Part shown: positions 44,873-54,500 of the stretch, piece by piece | Layout: every line of letters starts with the position of its first letter | Numbering within the stretch: position 1 is the first letter of the stretch | Assembly: GCF_036588685.1 (NCBI RefSeq) | Contig: NC_086378.1 | Coordinates: forward strand, 23,289,578 to 23,353,577 | DNA length: 64,000 nt | Reading direction: 5' to 3' | DNA from: Mytilus trossulus | Taxonomy: Eukaryota; Mollusca; Bivalvia; Mytilida; Mytilidae | The notes under the pieces: model-generated | The model's input: the letters and a program-made list of their open reading frames with translations, nothing else | Told to the model about the DNA's origin: nothing | The model's database searches: none | Made by a program: the position numbers and the translations under genes

Positions 44873-47800
44873 CTGAAATGATTAAAAAAAAAGAGTAGAG
44901 GTAATTTTTTCTGCATTCACAAAACTGAGAAAAAGAAATCTATTATTATACACAACAAAATGCCAACATTATCCTCTGGACTTTGATTTTCTATTTTTTA
45001 TAATTAATTTGGTTTATATTTCAATTATGTATATAACCCTACCCATATTATATTGCCATTATTCTTTTGTTTGATTTGTATCGTTAACGTTGTGTTGCTG
45101 TTTCGTTGGCGTAACCTAAACATAAATTTAAGTGAAACATTTGTCAAACATCTAAGAAATAATTTGCCCTCGTCCGCTGACACAGGACATATCATCTAGA
45201 CACTGCGTGTCTTATGGAACTGTTGACAATAACTTTTACGTCGGTTTTCAGTGAAGGATCCAGGGGAGGGTGTTGGGACCAACCTTTCTTCGAACATTTT
45301 TTTTGAAAGGAGACACATACTTGGTAACCCCTTTATCCCGGTGTAAACCTCTCTTTAATAAATGGCTGGATCGGCACTGGGTCTTCAGTATTGGGAATTT
45401 GAATTGCAGTCATATTGACGTATTTATTCACACCTCCTTTTATTCATATTACATTTATATATATATATTGATAAGACTGCATTTTCTGATTATTTTAAAC
45501 GTTTAAATAGAATGCAATGTCCATAATCATTAAATTATCGAAGTCCCTTATAATCACTTTACCTTCTTTAATTTTGACACAGCAATCGTTTGATTTCTCT
45601 GATAAATCCTTTGTCTTCACATAAGTGTTGCTTAAAAAATTAAACTGGTTTTCTTGGCAACTGATGTCTGCAAAATGAAATGTTTGGAACGTTATTAGAA
45701 ACTATTGAAATTATCGAATTGTAAAAACGAATATAGTGTATTGTATCTGTAAATTGCAATTTGGGATTATGAAAAACTCTGATTTCTCAAGAATTCTAGT
45801 TAATATGTAATTTGTTTGACACATTTCCTCTTGTTATGTTGTGTCTTGTGTACATGTACTATTGTTTATCTCTTTGTCTTTTGGTCTTTTTCTATTTTAT
45901 CGATTTATTGTTGTCCACCTATGAGTTTTGGAACTCCCTTTGGTATCTGTCGCCTCCCTTCTATGTGAATGACCGTCGCAATTTTAAACTGACCAAGTAT
46001 CTTTACAAAAAAATGTTTCACAATCAAAATAAACCTTAATACAATTTAAATAACTGACTTACTATTGTTATTGCGTTGTTCTTTTGTCAGCTCAGATGGT
46101 TGTTCTTTCGTTGTTTGCATGTCTGATTTGAAATTAACATATTGTATATCTGGAAGCTTGACTTTAAATCCGTTTGCAGTTTGAAATTCCTACATACAAA
46201 TCATAACTATAATCAATATTGACAACAAGACTAACAAAAGGGATGCATTATAGGAAGAGATCGATTTTTAAAGGATCATAGTCCAATGTATATATGCACA
46301 AAATAAAACAAGCTTAAGTGATTAAACATTTAGATTGTTTTCTGGTTTGTAATCTTTGAATTGGTACATATTTAGTTTAGTTTAGGAAAAATCACTTTTG
46401 TGAAATTGAAGATTGTTTATAGATTTAAACAGGATCGAAATAATGAGACAAATGTTAATGCCCAACACTACAATGGAACCACATATTGTTTGAATAGTTA
46501 CCTGAGGTAAACTGAACTGGTATTTAGAGCTAAGTTTTCCTATAATTGATTCTGCAGCCAATCTGCAGTCAAAGTCGTCAATATGTGGAAGTACTTCATA
46601 GAGCCTACAAGACAAAAGAAAAGCCAATCAATAAACTGTTACTGGGTAATAGATAAATCATTAAAAACTTAGATGAATCGATAAAGCCTAGATAAATCAA
46701 TCAAATGTAGATCAATAAAACTTAGATAAATCAGTTAAAAACTTAGATAAATAAATCAAAATCAATAATTCTTAAATGTTAAACATGGAGGTATTCCATT
46801 GTTTAACATATATTTACTGATTTAAAATAAGAGCTGAAAACAGACAAACCACCGTAAAAGGACACCGAACTTCTACCATTGGCCCTTAAAGTCTCCTTTC
46901 TACGTAACTTTATTGTAGGAGTGCTGTCTTACTCGCCTTTTTGTTGTCAATTACACTCGTTAATACAAACAATGCATTTGCTTTACATTAAACGAACTAT
47001 ACTTACTTGTTGGTATGTGCTGCAAAGATATACTTCATAGACAGCAATCCACTGTGAATACGATCTGTTAGGTTAAATCGTATATCCTCCAATAGGTCAC
47101 TTTCAAGCTAGATAAAACATAAAGTAAAACATCGTATCAAGACGAAATCATTATACAACTTAAGCATAAAAAGGATCACAATCTTTGATAATAAACGTAA
47201 ATTATAATTGACTCTGCAAGTTAAAGAACCAAATAAACTGTTTTCCACATATTTAAAGAGAAAACTACAGATTGTAGTTTGGAGTTATTCTGTTCCTTTT
47301 AAAATAGACAAAAACACAATTTTCTTGGCTGAGTTTTTGTATTTATTTTATAATTCTGGTGAACACAAATAACATTCCATCGGTTCGCAGATTTTTACAC
47401 CCCAAAAAAGCACCACTTTTTCAGATTACATCTCCCTTACATTCCACCAACTTAACAAAATATGCTACAATTAAGCAATAAAACTTAAAACATTGACCTT
47501 TTTCTGTTAAACATACCAATTTCAAAGCATTTCTAGTATTTTTTTCTTTTGTCAGCAAAGTTTGATATCTCCTGTTTGATTCTTCTGCTTTCTGTATTTT
47601 ATAATTCAGTGTCGTCTGCAATTGTGTAATGCTGTTATCTCGAACTTTCAGGTTTTTACTTGATAATTTGTCCGCTAAGTGGTTTCTTGACAATTTAGCC
47701 GTCTTCAGGCATAACTCATATTTCTGTACTTTAGTATCAGCAATCCAACACACCTTTAATATATATATGTATATATAACGATTTTACATATATTGTAGTT

Positions 47801-49562
47801 CTAGCTGTAAACAAATTAACACAAACCAAATTCCTTTTTTTCCAACTCCTTAATTGTTGTGCAAGCACTCAAGATTAGGGAGTATTAATATTTTTCTTCT
47901 AAAAGCATTGCATAAAAGACTAAAAGTCACCTGGTATAAATTATAAATGAATTACTTGAAACTGATTTAATTGAACTAATAATTTGCAAAACACAGTGTG
48001 TGTGTGTGTGTAGTAAAATTACCTCTTGTTGTCTTTGAAGATCCTTGTACAAATAAGTGTGAACTCTCAATAGTTTATTCATTTCATTGACCTGTTTTTG
48101 GTATTCTTCCACTTTTATCTGATCAAATCTGAAAAGATGCAATCAATTATGAAATCTTACTTTTGTAACAAAGCACATGGAGTTTAAAAATTATGTTCGT
48201 TCGTAAACTTTTTACGTTTGTGTGAAATTTGAATATGGTATTTTCAAGAAAGAATAACTGGTTTCTTTCTTTGTTTAACAAAATGGTTTCTTAACACTCT
48301 CAGCTAGTTTAGGAGACCGTCTCGACTCAATGGAAGACCTCGCTGTGATCCTTTAGATGAATAACAGCAATGAACGGGCAGTTCCTATTCTTTTTTCATT
48401 TGTGTTTAGTGATTTATATATGTGTTACGAATTGATAAATTTATTTCTACTATAAAATAAAAACACAAAATATTCCTTTTGTGTAATGAAACCTTTGTTT
48501 GAGAAAAAATCTACACAGTTTGTACTATCTAATTAAAATAACTTACGTTGGTATTGGTGGAATGCTGTCAGATGACGAAATCAGTTTAACAAACTTGTTT
48601 TGGATGCTGGAAGCAATGGACTCCTTCGTTCTACTATTGCTAGCTGTCTCGTGTGCTCCAACAACACCCAAAATCATTTCAGACAGTAAATAAAACAATT
48701 TGTTTATTTCTGGAAATTCTGGAAAATAAAAAAATATCTACGTTTCTCAAGTGAATTATTTTACTAGAAAATATGAACAACATGTATGTTATATTGCATT
48801 TCATTCAGAATTCAATGATATTAAATTTATAGAAAAAAACTAATTTTTAAAGATCGAATTACAAATGAAAAACAATGGAGGTACAAAATGTTTAATCTAA
48901 ATTAGTTTAAACAGTCGATAAAGGTCAATGTAATTCGAAAGACACTACTAATCGAGAGAACGATTCGGTTTTATTAATATTTATAACACTGCTTTTAAAT
49001 TGCACTGTGTCATATTTGAAAGCGCTTAACTGCATGCCTAGGTAGAAATTATCCAAAATTATGTGATCATGTCTTGGTGTCGAAAACATTCTGCTTTAAT
49101 CTTAATATCTCACACATCTAAAAATAACATAATCTTACCAATATTCTGTCTGTATGCCATCATCTTGTGCATGACACTTTGAATTTGTTCTCTTGGGAAA
49201 TCCGCAGTTTCCGAATTGAAGTTTACTTCGAAAGATTCGCTTATTGTAGCGAAAACATCAATTCTGGAGAAGAAAAAAATATATCGTGCTTGATGCCAAG
49301 TAAATTTTTTTTACAATCCGTGTTTGTGTTCAAACCATTAGGTATAGTTATATGACTTCCATCAATTAATCAATTAGATTCAATAAATACTAATAATCCA
49401 ATATATATTTAATGTAAAAAAAAAAGAAAACCGGTAAAATAAACGAAAGGTAGATTCTTAATGAAACTATATGAAATTGCCGAACATTTTCAATATAAAA
49501 ACTTACGTTCTGTGCGAAACAGTTGTAATACTGTAAATATCCGGAAAATATAAATAATCCAT
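44748..49562 (-). CDS. coiled-coil protein, possibly BAR-like with SH3-like C-terminus (10 exons, 418 aa)
   Basis: CDS = complement(join(44748..44872, 45563..45667, 46063..46189, 46502..46604, 47007..47107, 47517..47753, 48023..48128, 48547..48718, 49139..49263, 49507..49562)). All junctions have GT-AG borders and the phases agree, giving one frame of 1257 nt with stop TAA at 44750-44748. Residues 1-118 are mixed helical. Residues 119-285 are rich in Lys, Glu, Gln and Leu and predicted to be long helices, with a late LESDLLEDIRFNLTDRI...LLSMKYIFAAHTNKLYEVLP stretch resembling the last helix of BAR domains. Residues about 357-415 (TYVKTKDL...CCVKIKEGMIVKL...GWYKT...KKWGFF) follow the spacing of an SH3 fold (ALYDY, EGD, GWW, GLFP positions). 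BAR plus SH3 would suggest a membrane-curvature and actin-linked protein, but this is inference from pattern. I do not recognise an orthologue. Confidence 0.82.
45563..45667 (-). CDS. coiled-coil gene exon 9
   Basis: Residues 343-377 and one base of Gly378, the first half of the SH3-like part (QFNFLSNTYVKTKDLSEKSN DCCVKIKE). The acceptor is CATTTTGCAG and the donor GTAAAG. Confidence 0.84.
45815..45970 (-). repeat. dispersed repeat family B fragment in intron 8
   Basis: TGTTATGTTGTGTCTTGTGT ACATGTACTATTG, CACCTATGAGTTTTGGAACT and CCCTTTGGTATCTGTCGCCT CCCTT are the inverted family blocks. It lies in the sense orientation of the host gene. Confidence 0.7.
46063..46189 (-). CDS. coiled-coil gene exon 8
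   Basis: Residues 301-342 and one base of Asn343, a polar linker (EFQTANGFKVKLPDI...TTKEQPSELTKEQRNNN). The acceptor is TTTGTATGTAG and the donor GTAAGT. Confidence 0.82.
46502..46604 (-). CDS. coiled-coil gene exon 7
   Basis: Residues 266-300 (LYEVLPHIDDFDCRLAAESI...FSLPQ). The acceptor is TTTTGTCTTGTAG and the donor GTAACT. Confidence 0.86.
47007..47107 (-). CDS. coiled-coil gene exon 6
   Basis: Residues 233-265 and two bases of Lys266 (LESDLLEDIRFNLTDRIHSG...). The acceptor is TTTTATCTAG and the donor GTAAGT. Confidence 0.87.
47517..47753 (-). CDS. coiled-coil gene exon 5
   Basis: The largest exon, residues 154-232, almost all predicted helix (KVQKYELCLKTAKLSRNHLA...KIQKAEESNRRYQTLLTKEK). 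It is in phase 0 at both ends. The acceptor is TATATTAAAG and the donor GTATGT. Confidence 0.88.
48023..48128 (-). CDS. coiled-coil gene exon 4
   Basis: Residues 118-153 (FDQIKVEEYQKQVNEMNKLL...DLQRQQE), the start of the long helical part. The acceptor is CATCTTTTCAG and the donor GTAATT. A TG/CA microsatellite lies just downstream in the intron (about 47996-48011). Confidence 0.88.
48547..48718 (-). CDS. coiled-coil gene exon 3
   Basis: Residues 61-117 (FPEINKLFYLLSEMILGVVG...ISSSDSIPPIP) with Thr118 split. The acceptor is TTATTTTCCAG and the donor GTAAGT. Confidence 0.86.
49139..49263 (-). CDS. coiled-coil gene exon 2
   Basis: Residues 19-60 (IDVFATISESFEVNF...MMAYRQNI) and the first base of Glu61. 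The acceptor is TTCTTCTCCAG and the donor GTAAGA. Confidence 0.85.
49507..49562 (-). CDS. coiled-coil gene exon 1 (start)
   Basis: ATG at 49562-49560 opens MDYLYFPDIYSITTVSHR plus two bases of Thr19. The donor is GTAAGT. Confidence 0.78.
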
Positions 49563-51417
49563 GTTCTCTTCTTTGATTTCTTTTAAAAACACTGCTACTC
49601 AAATTCTATAGCTGGGCTTTCCTTCGTAGTGAGGGAAAGATAGCCCGGATAGCGGCGAGAGTGAACGTCATAATCTCGACGTCTTTTTGTTGGACGTTGG
49701 AATTAATGTAGAACGTCACAGTTAGAGTTTATTTTTAGTTGGTTGCTGGACAAAAATGTAAAACACGACGATTTTTTCCCCGAAAGAATAATTATCTAGT
49801 ATTTTGGATTTGTATCTAGTAACTGCATCTAAATAAACTTCAATAGACACAATGCATTATGTGAAACAAAACTATAAATGTGCAGAATCTAAATAATTGC
49901 GTCGATGTTTTTCTCAATTTTATTTACGATTTCATGAAAACCTGCTTAGAAACTGATCGAAAAGTTACCAGTTAAAGCTACATTTACGACCATAACATGT
50001 TCCTTTCTAATGACTTATAAATGACATAAATGTTCAAATGGGTTCACCGTTTCAATATGTCTTGACATAGTGTGTATATGGGAAAAATTCACCGTTTTTT
50101 TTAATTTCTTGACATAATGTTTATATGGGTTCAACGTTTTTATATTTCATCTGTAATCTCGAATTGATGAATGAAAAAGTGTAAAAAGGCAAAATAAACT
50201 AAGAATAAATGATTAAAAGATTTGTCTGCGCTAATATTTTGGGGACAAAATACATTCTGAGAGGGACGATCACAACACTAATATAAAAAAGAAGAAGATG
50301 TGGTATGATTGCCAATGAGCCTGACAACTATCCACAAAAGACCAAAATTACACAGACATTATAACAACTATAGGTCACCGTACGGCCTTCAACAATGAGC
50401 AAAGCCCATACCGTATAGTCAGCTATTAAAGGCCCCGATAAGACAACGTAAAACAATTCAAACGAGAAAACTATTAAACTACCTTTGTAAAAATAAAAAA
50501 GAACGAAAAAAAAATGTGTAACACATAAACAAACGACAGGCGACTTGGGACAGGCACACACATAAATAATGCGGCGGGGTTAAACACATTAGTGGGATCC
50601 CAACCCTCCCCATAACCTGGGACAGTGGTATAACAGTACAACATAAGAACGACGAAAATCAGTTGAAAAAGGCTGAACTCATCAGATGGACAAAAAGCCA
50701 AGAAAGCCGGTTCGATAGGATAAAGGAAAAATAATTGGGCGGGGGTGTCAATATACTGTTACTTACAGGAAGGCGTCTCAGAAAAAAATTAAAATAGCCT
50801 TGCCAGACGTCATAATTATTTGGACTAGTCTGAATACAGATTTACTAAGCATTGCGCAACAGCACAGTGCATTTCACATCAGCAAGAAATCGGCTTTAAT
50901 TGAACAATTCATTTAACCAATTTCAAGTTCTTTGACTATATTTATTTTAAAAAAAAAAACTGTCATTGGTATTATAGTACCAATCGAATGTGCATTTTAT
51001 TGTATTTGTATGTTGCTAGCTGTATTATCATGAAATATGAAGGAAAATACAACAAATGACCTTGACTGAAAATAAAGGTACGAGCTGGCATTTGACCCGG
51101 GCCGAGTTGGTATCTGAGTTATGTCCCTTCCAAAATGGATGCGCCCATCAAAATTTCATTGCGTTTCATTTTATCATATATTGAATATTTATATCGTTGA
51201 ATAGTGATTCATAACAAAAAATACAATTAGACTGGTTTATTTCGAAATAACACAGACTTCTGAATGTCAAGGCTTAAACAACTAACGTCGTAACGTGAAT
51301 GAAACTTTTATTTACTTCATGCACATTCATCTGTTCAGTACACATGGAAGACATACTTCAAGTGTATTGTTAAATTGCCTAAAAACTCTTAGACAGTCAG
51401 AGACATTTATATCAACA
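49563..51417. other. divergent intergenic region (shared promoter region)
   Basis: This lies between the start codons of the coiled-coil gene (leftward) and RPUSD2 (rightward). A family A copy takes up about 430 bp (50286-50720). The 200 bp next to the coiled-coil start contains TAGCCCGGATAGCGGCGAGA and repeated GACGT motifs (AACGTCATAATCTCGACGTC, GGACGTTGG, GAACGTCAC), which could be CRE/ATF-like sites, but this is unproven. No TATA box was assigned. Confidence 0.45.
50286..50720 (+). repeat. dispersed repeat family A, longest copy
   Basis: It runs AGAAGATGTGGTATGATTGC, CAATGAGCCTGACAAC, TTATAACAACTATAGGTCAC, CGTACGGCCTTCAACAATGA, CCGTATAGTCAGCTATTAAA, TAACACATAAACAAACGACA, GACTTGGGACAGGCACACAC, GGGATCCCAACCCTCCCCAT, CAGTGGTATAACAGTACAAC, AACTCATCAGATGGACAAA. 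This copy defines the family, with shorter ones at 9290, 30401 and 58865 and fragments in the foldback arms. It is non-coding and of a type I recall as very abundant in mussels. Confidence 0.85.
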
Positions 51418-51513
51418 ATGTCAGATTTAACAGCACCTAAACAAACCATAGATGGAGAAGATGCAATTCAAGAACCTGTTCTCTCAAAAAGAGCCCAAAG
51501 AAAGCAGAAGAGG
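51418..51513 (+). CDS. RPUSD2 exon 1 (start)
   Basis: Residues 1-32 (MSDLTAPKQTIDGEDAIQEP VLSKRAQRKQKR), in phase 0 at the donor GTAAAC. In-frame ATGs at 51295 and 51319 upstream would lengthen the N-terminus. The choice of 51418 rests on the acidic, RPUSD2-like sequence that follows. Confidence 0.75.
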
Positions 51514-54500
51514 GTAAACAAAACTGATGGGCAATGTCAGATAAGGGCACAACTATTTTATAATTTTATTTATTTTTATCTGCTGCTCATACCTGACAAC
51601 AGCTTAATTGTTCAAGGCTTTGTTGTGCTATAGTTTATTTTCATTTTTTGTACACAATTATTTCTTCCATATGGTTGTGTCATGTGTGTAGAACATGTAG
51701 AATATTCATTTTAACTCTGTCTGACTCTTGGGTAAGATTATTTATATTCAATTGTTACCAGGGATTTTTTTTCAAATCTTCATTGCCCCAATCAGCAAAT
51801 CATTGGTTGTACTTTTATGCTCTTATAATCATGATAATTCAGAGGCCGATTTAGAGGGGGTGGGGGAACTGGCAGTGGGAAAAATTTGGTTGATTAAACA
51901 GGGATTCACTGAAGCATCTATGGAGCAGGCCAGGCCCCCTCATGTGCAGTCAGTGGGTACCCACTTATGAAAATTTCTGGATCCACCACTGTAATTTATT
52001 AGTAAGCATGTATTCATCATGTTCATGTACATGTACATTTGTACATTATCATGATTATAATGATGTAAATGTACTTGCAAAACAAAAATCATAATATATA
52101 TCATTTTAAACTTGAACATGTTGAACATGTTAAAAGCATGAAAAGGTTTATAATTGATTTTAAAGTGTTTTAAATTAGATTCTTTATTATTGGGTTATGT
52201 ACAAATGATGTACATGTATACATATTAATTTATATTTAAGCTTTTTGCCAAAGAAAGAAGAAAGGAGATGAAAAAACTAACAAAAGGATTAACAAATAAC
52301 AAGCAGAATCCAGGATTTGACAAAAGCCTGTTTGATGCTGCAGAGTATTATTTTGAAAATGGTAATACATACATTTATATGTCATGTATGTAATAAATTT
52401 GTGTATAAATCAGATTTCCACATGACATTCATCAGCCAGGGTTCACCAAAGACTGAAAATTGAGGGAAGGGATGTCACATTTCACTACTAGTGTGAAGTC
52501 TTTTGCATTCCTCCTTGGACATAAATTTTTCAAGAAAAATAGATACACCTTTATCAAATTACTAATGTGAAATATGTTAAAATTGGTCATACATGTCATA
52601 GCACAGCATCCCAAACCATTATAATTGTCCAGAGAATGTTAAAAACACTGAACGCTATGACTCATATGTAACAGTCAACTCATGTTAAAATTAGTCAAAA
52701 CAGAACAATCAAAATCATGAAACATTAAAATTTACAACAGAACAGTCAAATCATGTTACAATTAAAGTCATGACAGATTGTGGAAACCATATTTCATGTT
52801 ATGCATCAAATGGGTTGACGTTTTGCTCATTTGTGAAGACTGTGCTGTGATTTATTGTAGTTTACATTTGTACATCTACATCATTTTGTGTCTTATTGGC
52901 AATTATCAGATCATACCACATCTCCTTATTTTTATTACAACAGTCAAACTCATGTTTCATTATCAATTGAACAATGTTGAAGAGAGTTTTCTGTAAAGTT
53001 TAGAAATAAAAAAAAATGAATTTTCAATTCTAGCCAACATGCATATATACAGCATTGACTTATTGGACAGATATGTTGAATTATTCAATATGCTCATTTG
53101 ACATACATATGTAATATATATATTAAATACATTTTGTATTTAAGGTTTGAGAAAAGTGTACCCATACTATTTTACATTTTCATCATATTGTAAACAGCGA
53201 TGGAATGGTAAAACAGTACTAGACATCTTTACTAAAGACTTCCATGGAACAGAAACCGAGGAATATGTAAGTCTTCATAAAAACACATGTACTTTTATTT
53301 ATTTCATACTTAAATCTTTATTAATTTCAGTGGTCTTGCTAGCCACAAATAGAAGGGCGCCGCGCCCTGGGTGCCCTCAGTCGCACCCTAAGTGCCTTCA
53401 TCCGCGCCCTTCTGCCCTAACGTCATTTTCCAAAATTCTCTTGTGCCGTTTTGGTAAAATTGCCTTTTTTCATCGATTTCTGATCTCAAAATTAATTACA
53501 TATATGATACCTGTGTGATTGCCCCCAGGTTAATCATGTCATTACAATCAATTACAATGATTAAGACTTCAAAGGTGTTAATAACTAGGTAATTTAATTA
53601 GGACAATGTATCTTTTTGTCATACATGTAATGAATGTGTCAGAAGTGTGTTTAGCTTGGGTGGGCATTTCCGATCTTCAAGTCACAATGAAAGTGTATAA
53701 ATGAAGACTTTCATGACTTTAGAAATGAATTTAAGTCATCAAAATAAAACTATGCCTTCACAGAAATGCCTCCCATCTCAAATTGTTAGCGACAAGCATA
53801 GTTTTTGTCGAGCCTGCAACTTTTGTTGCAGAAAGCTCGACATAGGGATAGTGATCCGTCGGCGGCGGGGGCGACGTTAGCTCACTTCTTAAAAGCCTTA
53901 TATTTTAGAAGGTGGAAGACTTGGATGCTTCATACTTTGTATATAGATGCTTCATGTTACGAAGTTTCCGTCAGTCACATGTCCAATGTCCTTGACCTCA
54001 TTTTCATGGTTCAGTGACCACTTGAAAAAAAGTTCAGATTTTTTGTAATGTTGAATTCTCTCTTATTATAAGTAGGTAATAGGATGACTATATTTGATAT
54101 GTGCGTACCTTGCAAGGTCCTCATGTCTGTCAGACAGTTTTCACTTGAACTCGACCTCATTTCATGGATCAGTGAACAAGGTTAAGTTTTGGTGGTCAAG
54201 TCCATATCTCAGATACTATAAGCAATAGGGCTTGTATATTCAGTGTATGGAAGGACTGTAAGGTGTACATGTCCAACTGGCAGGTGTCCTCTGACCTTGA
54301 CCTCATTTTCATGGTTCATTGGTTATAGTTAAGTTTTTGTGTTTTGGTGTGTTTTTCTCGTACTAAATGCAACAGGTCTACTGTATTTGTTGTATGGAAT
54401 GATTGTAAGGTGTACATGACTACATGTCTAGCCGGCAGATGTCATGTGACCTCGACCTCATTTTCATGGTTCAGTGATCAAAGTTAAGTTTTTGAGTTTT

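Noticed and set aside
47421-47753. 110-codon single-exon gene on the minus strand
   Set aside because: It is exon 5 of the coiled-coil gene plus read-through beyond the donor at 47516.
53147-53518. 123-codon single-exon gene
   Set aside because: Its first 40 residues are RPUSD2 exon 3; the remainder is read-through into the intron and the hAT-like insert.
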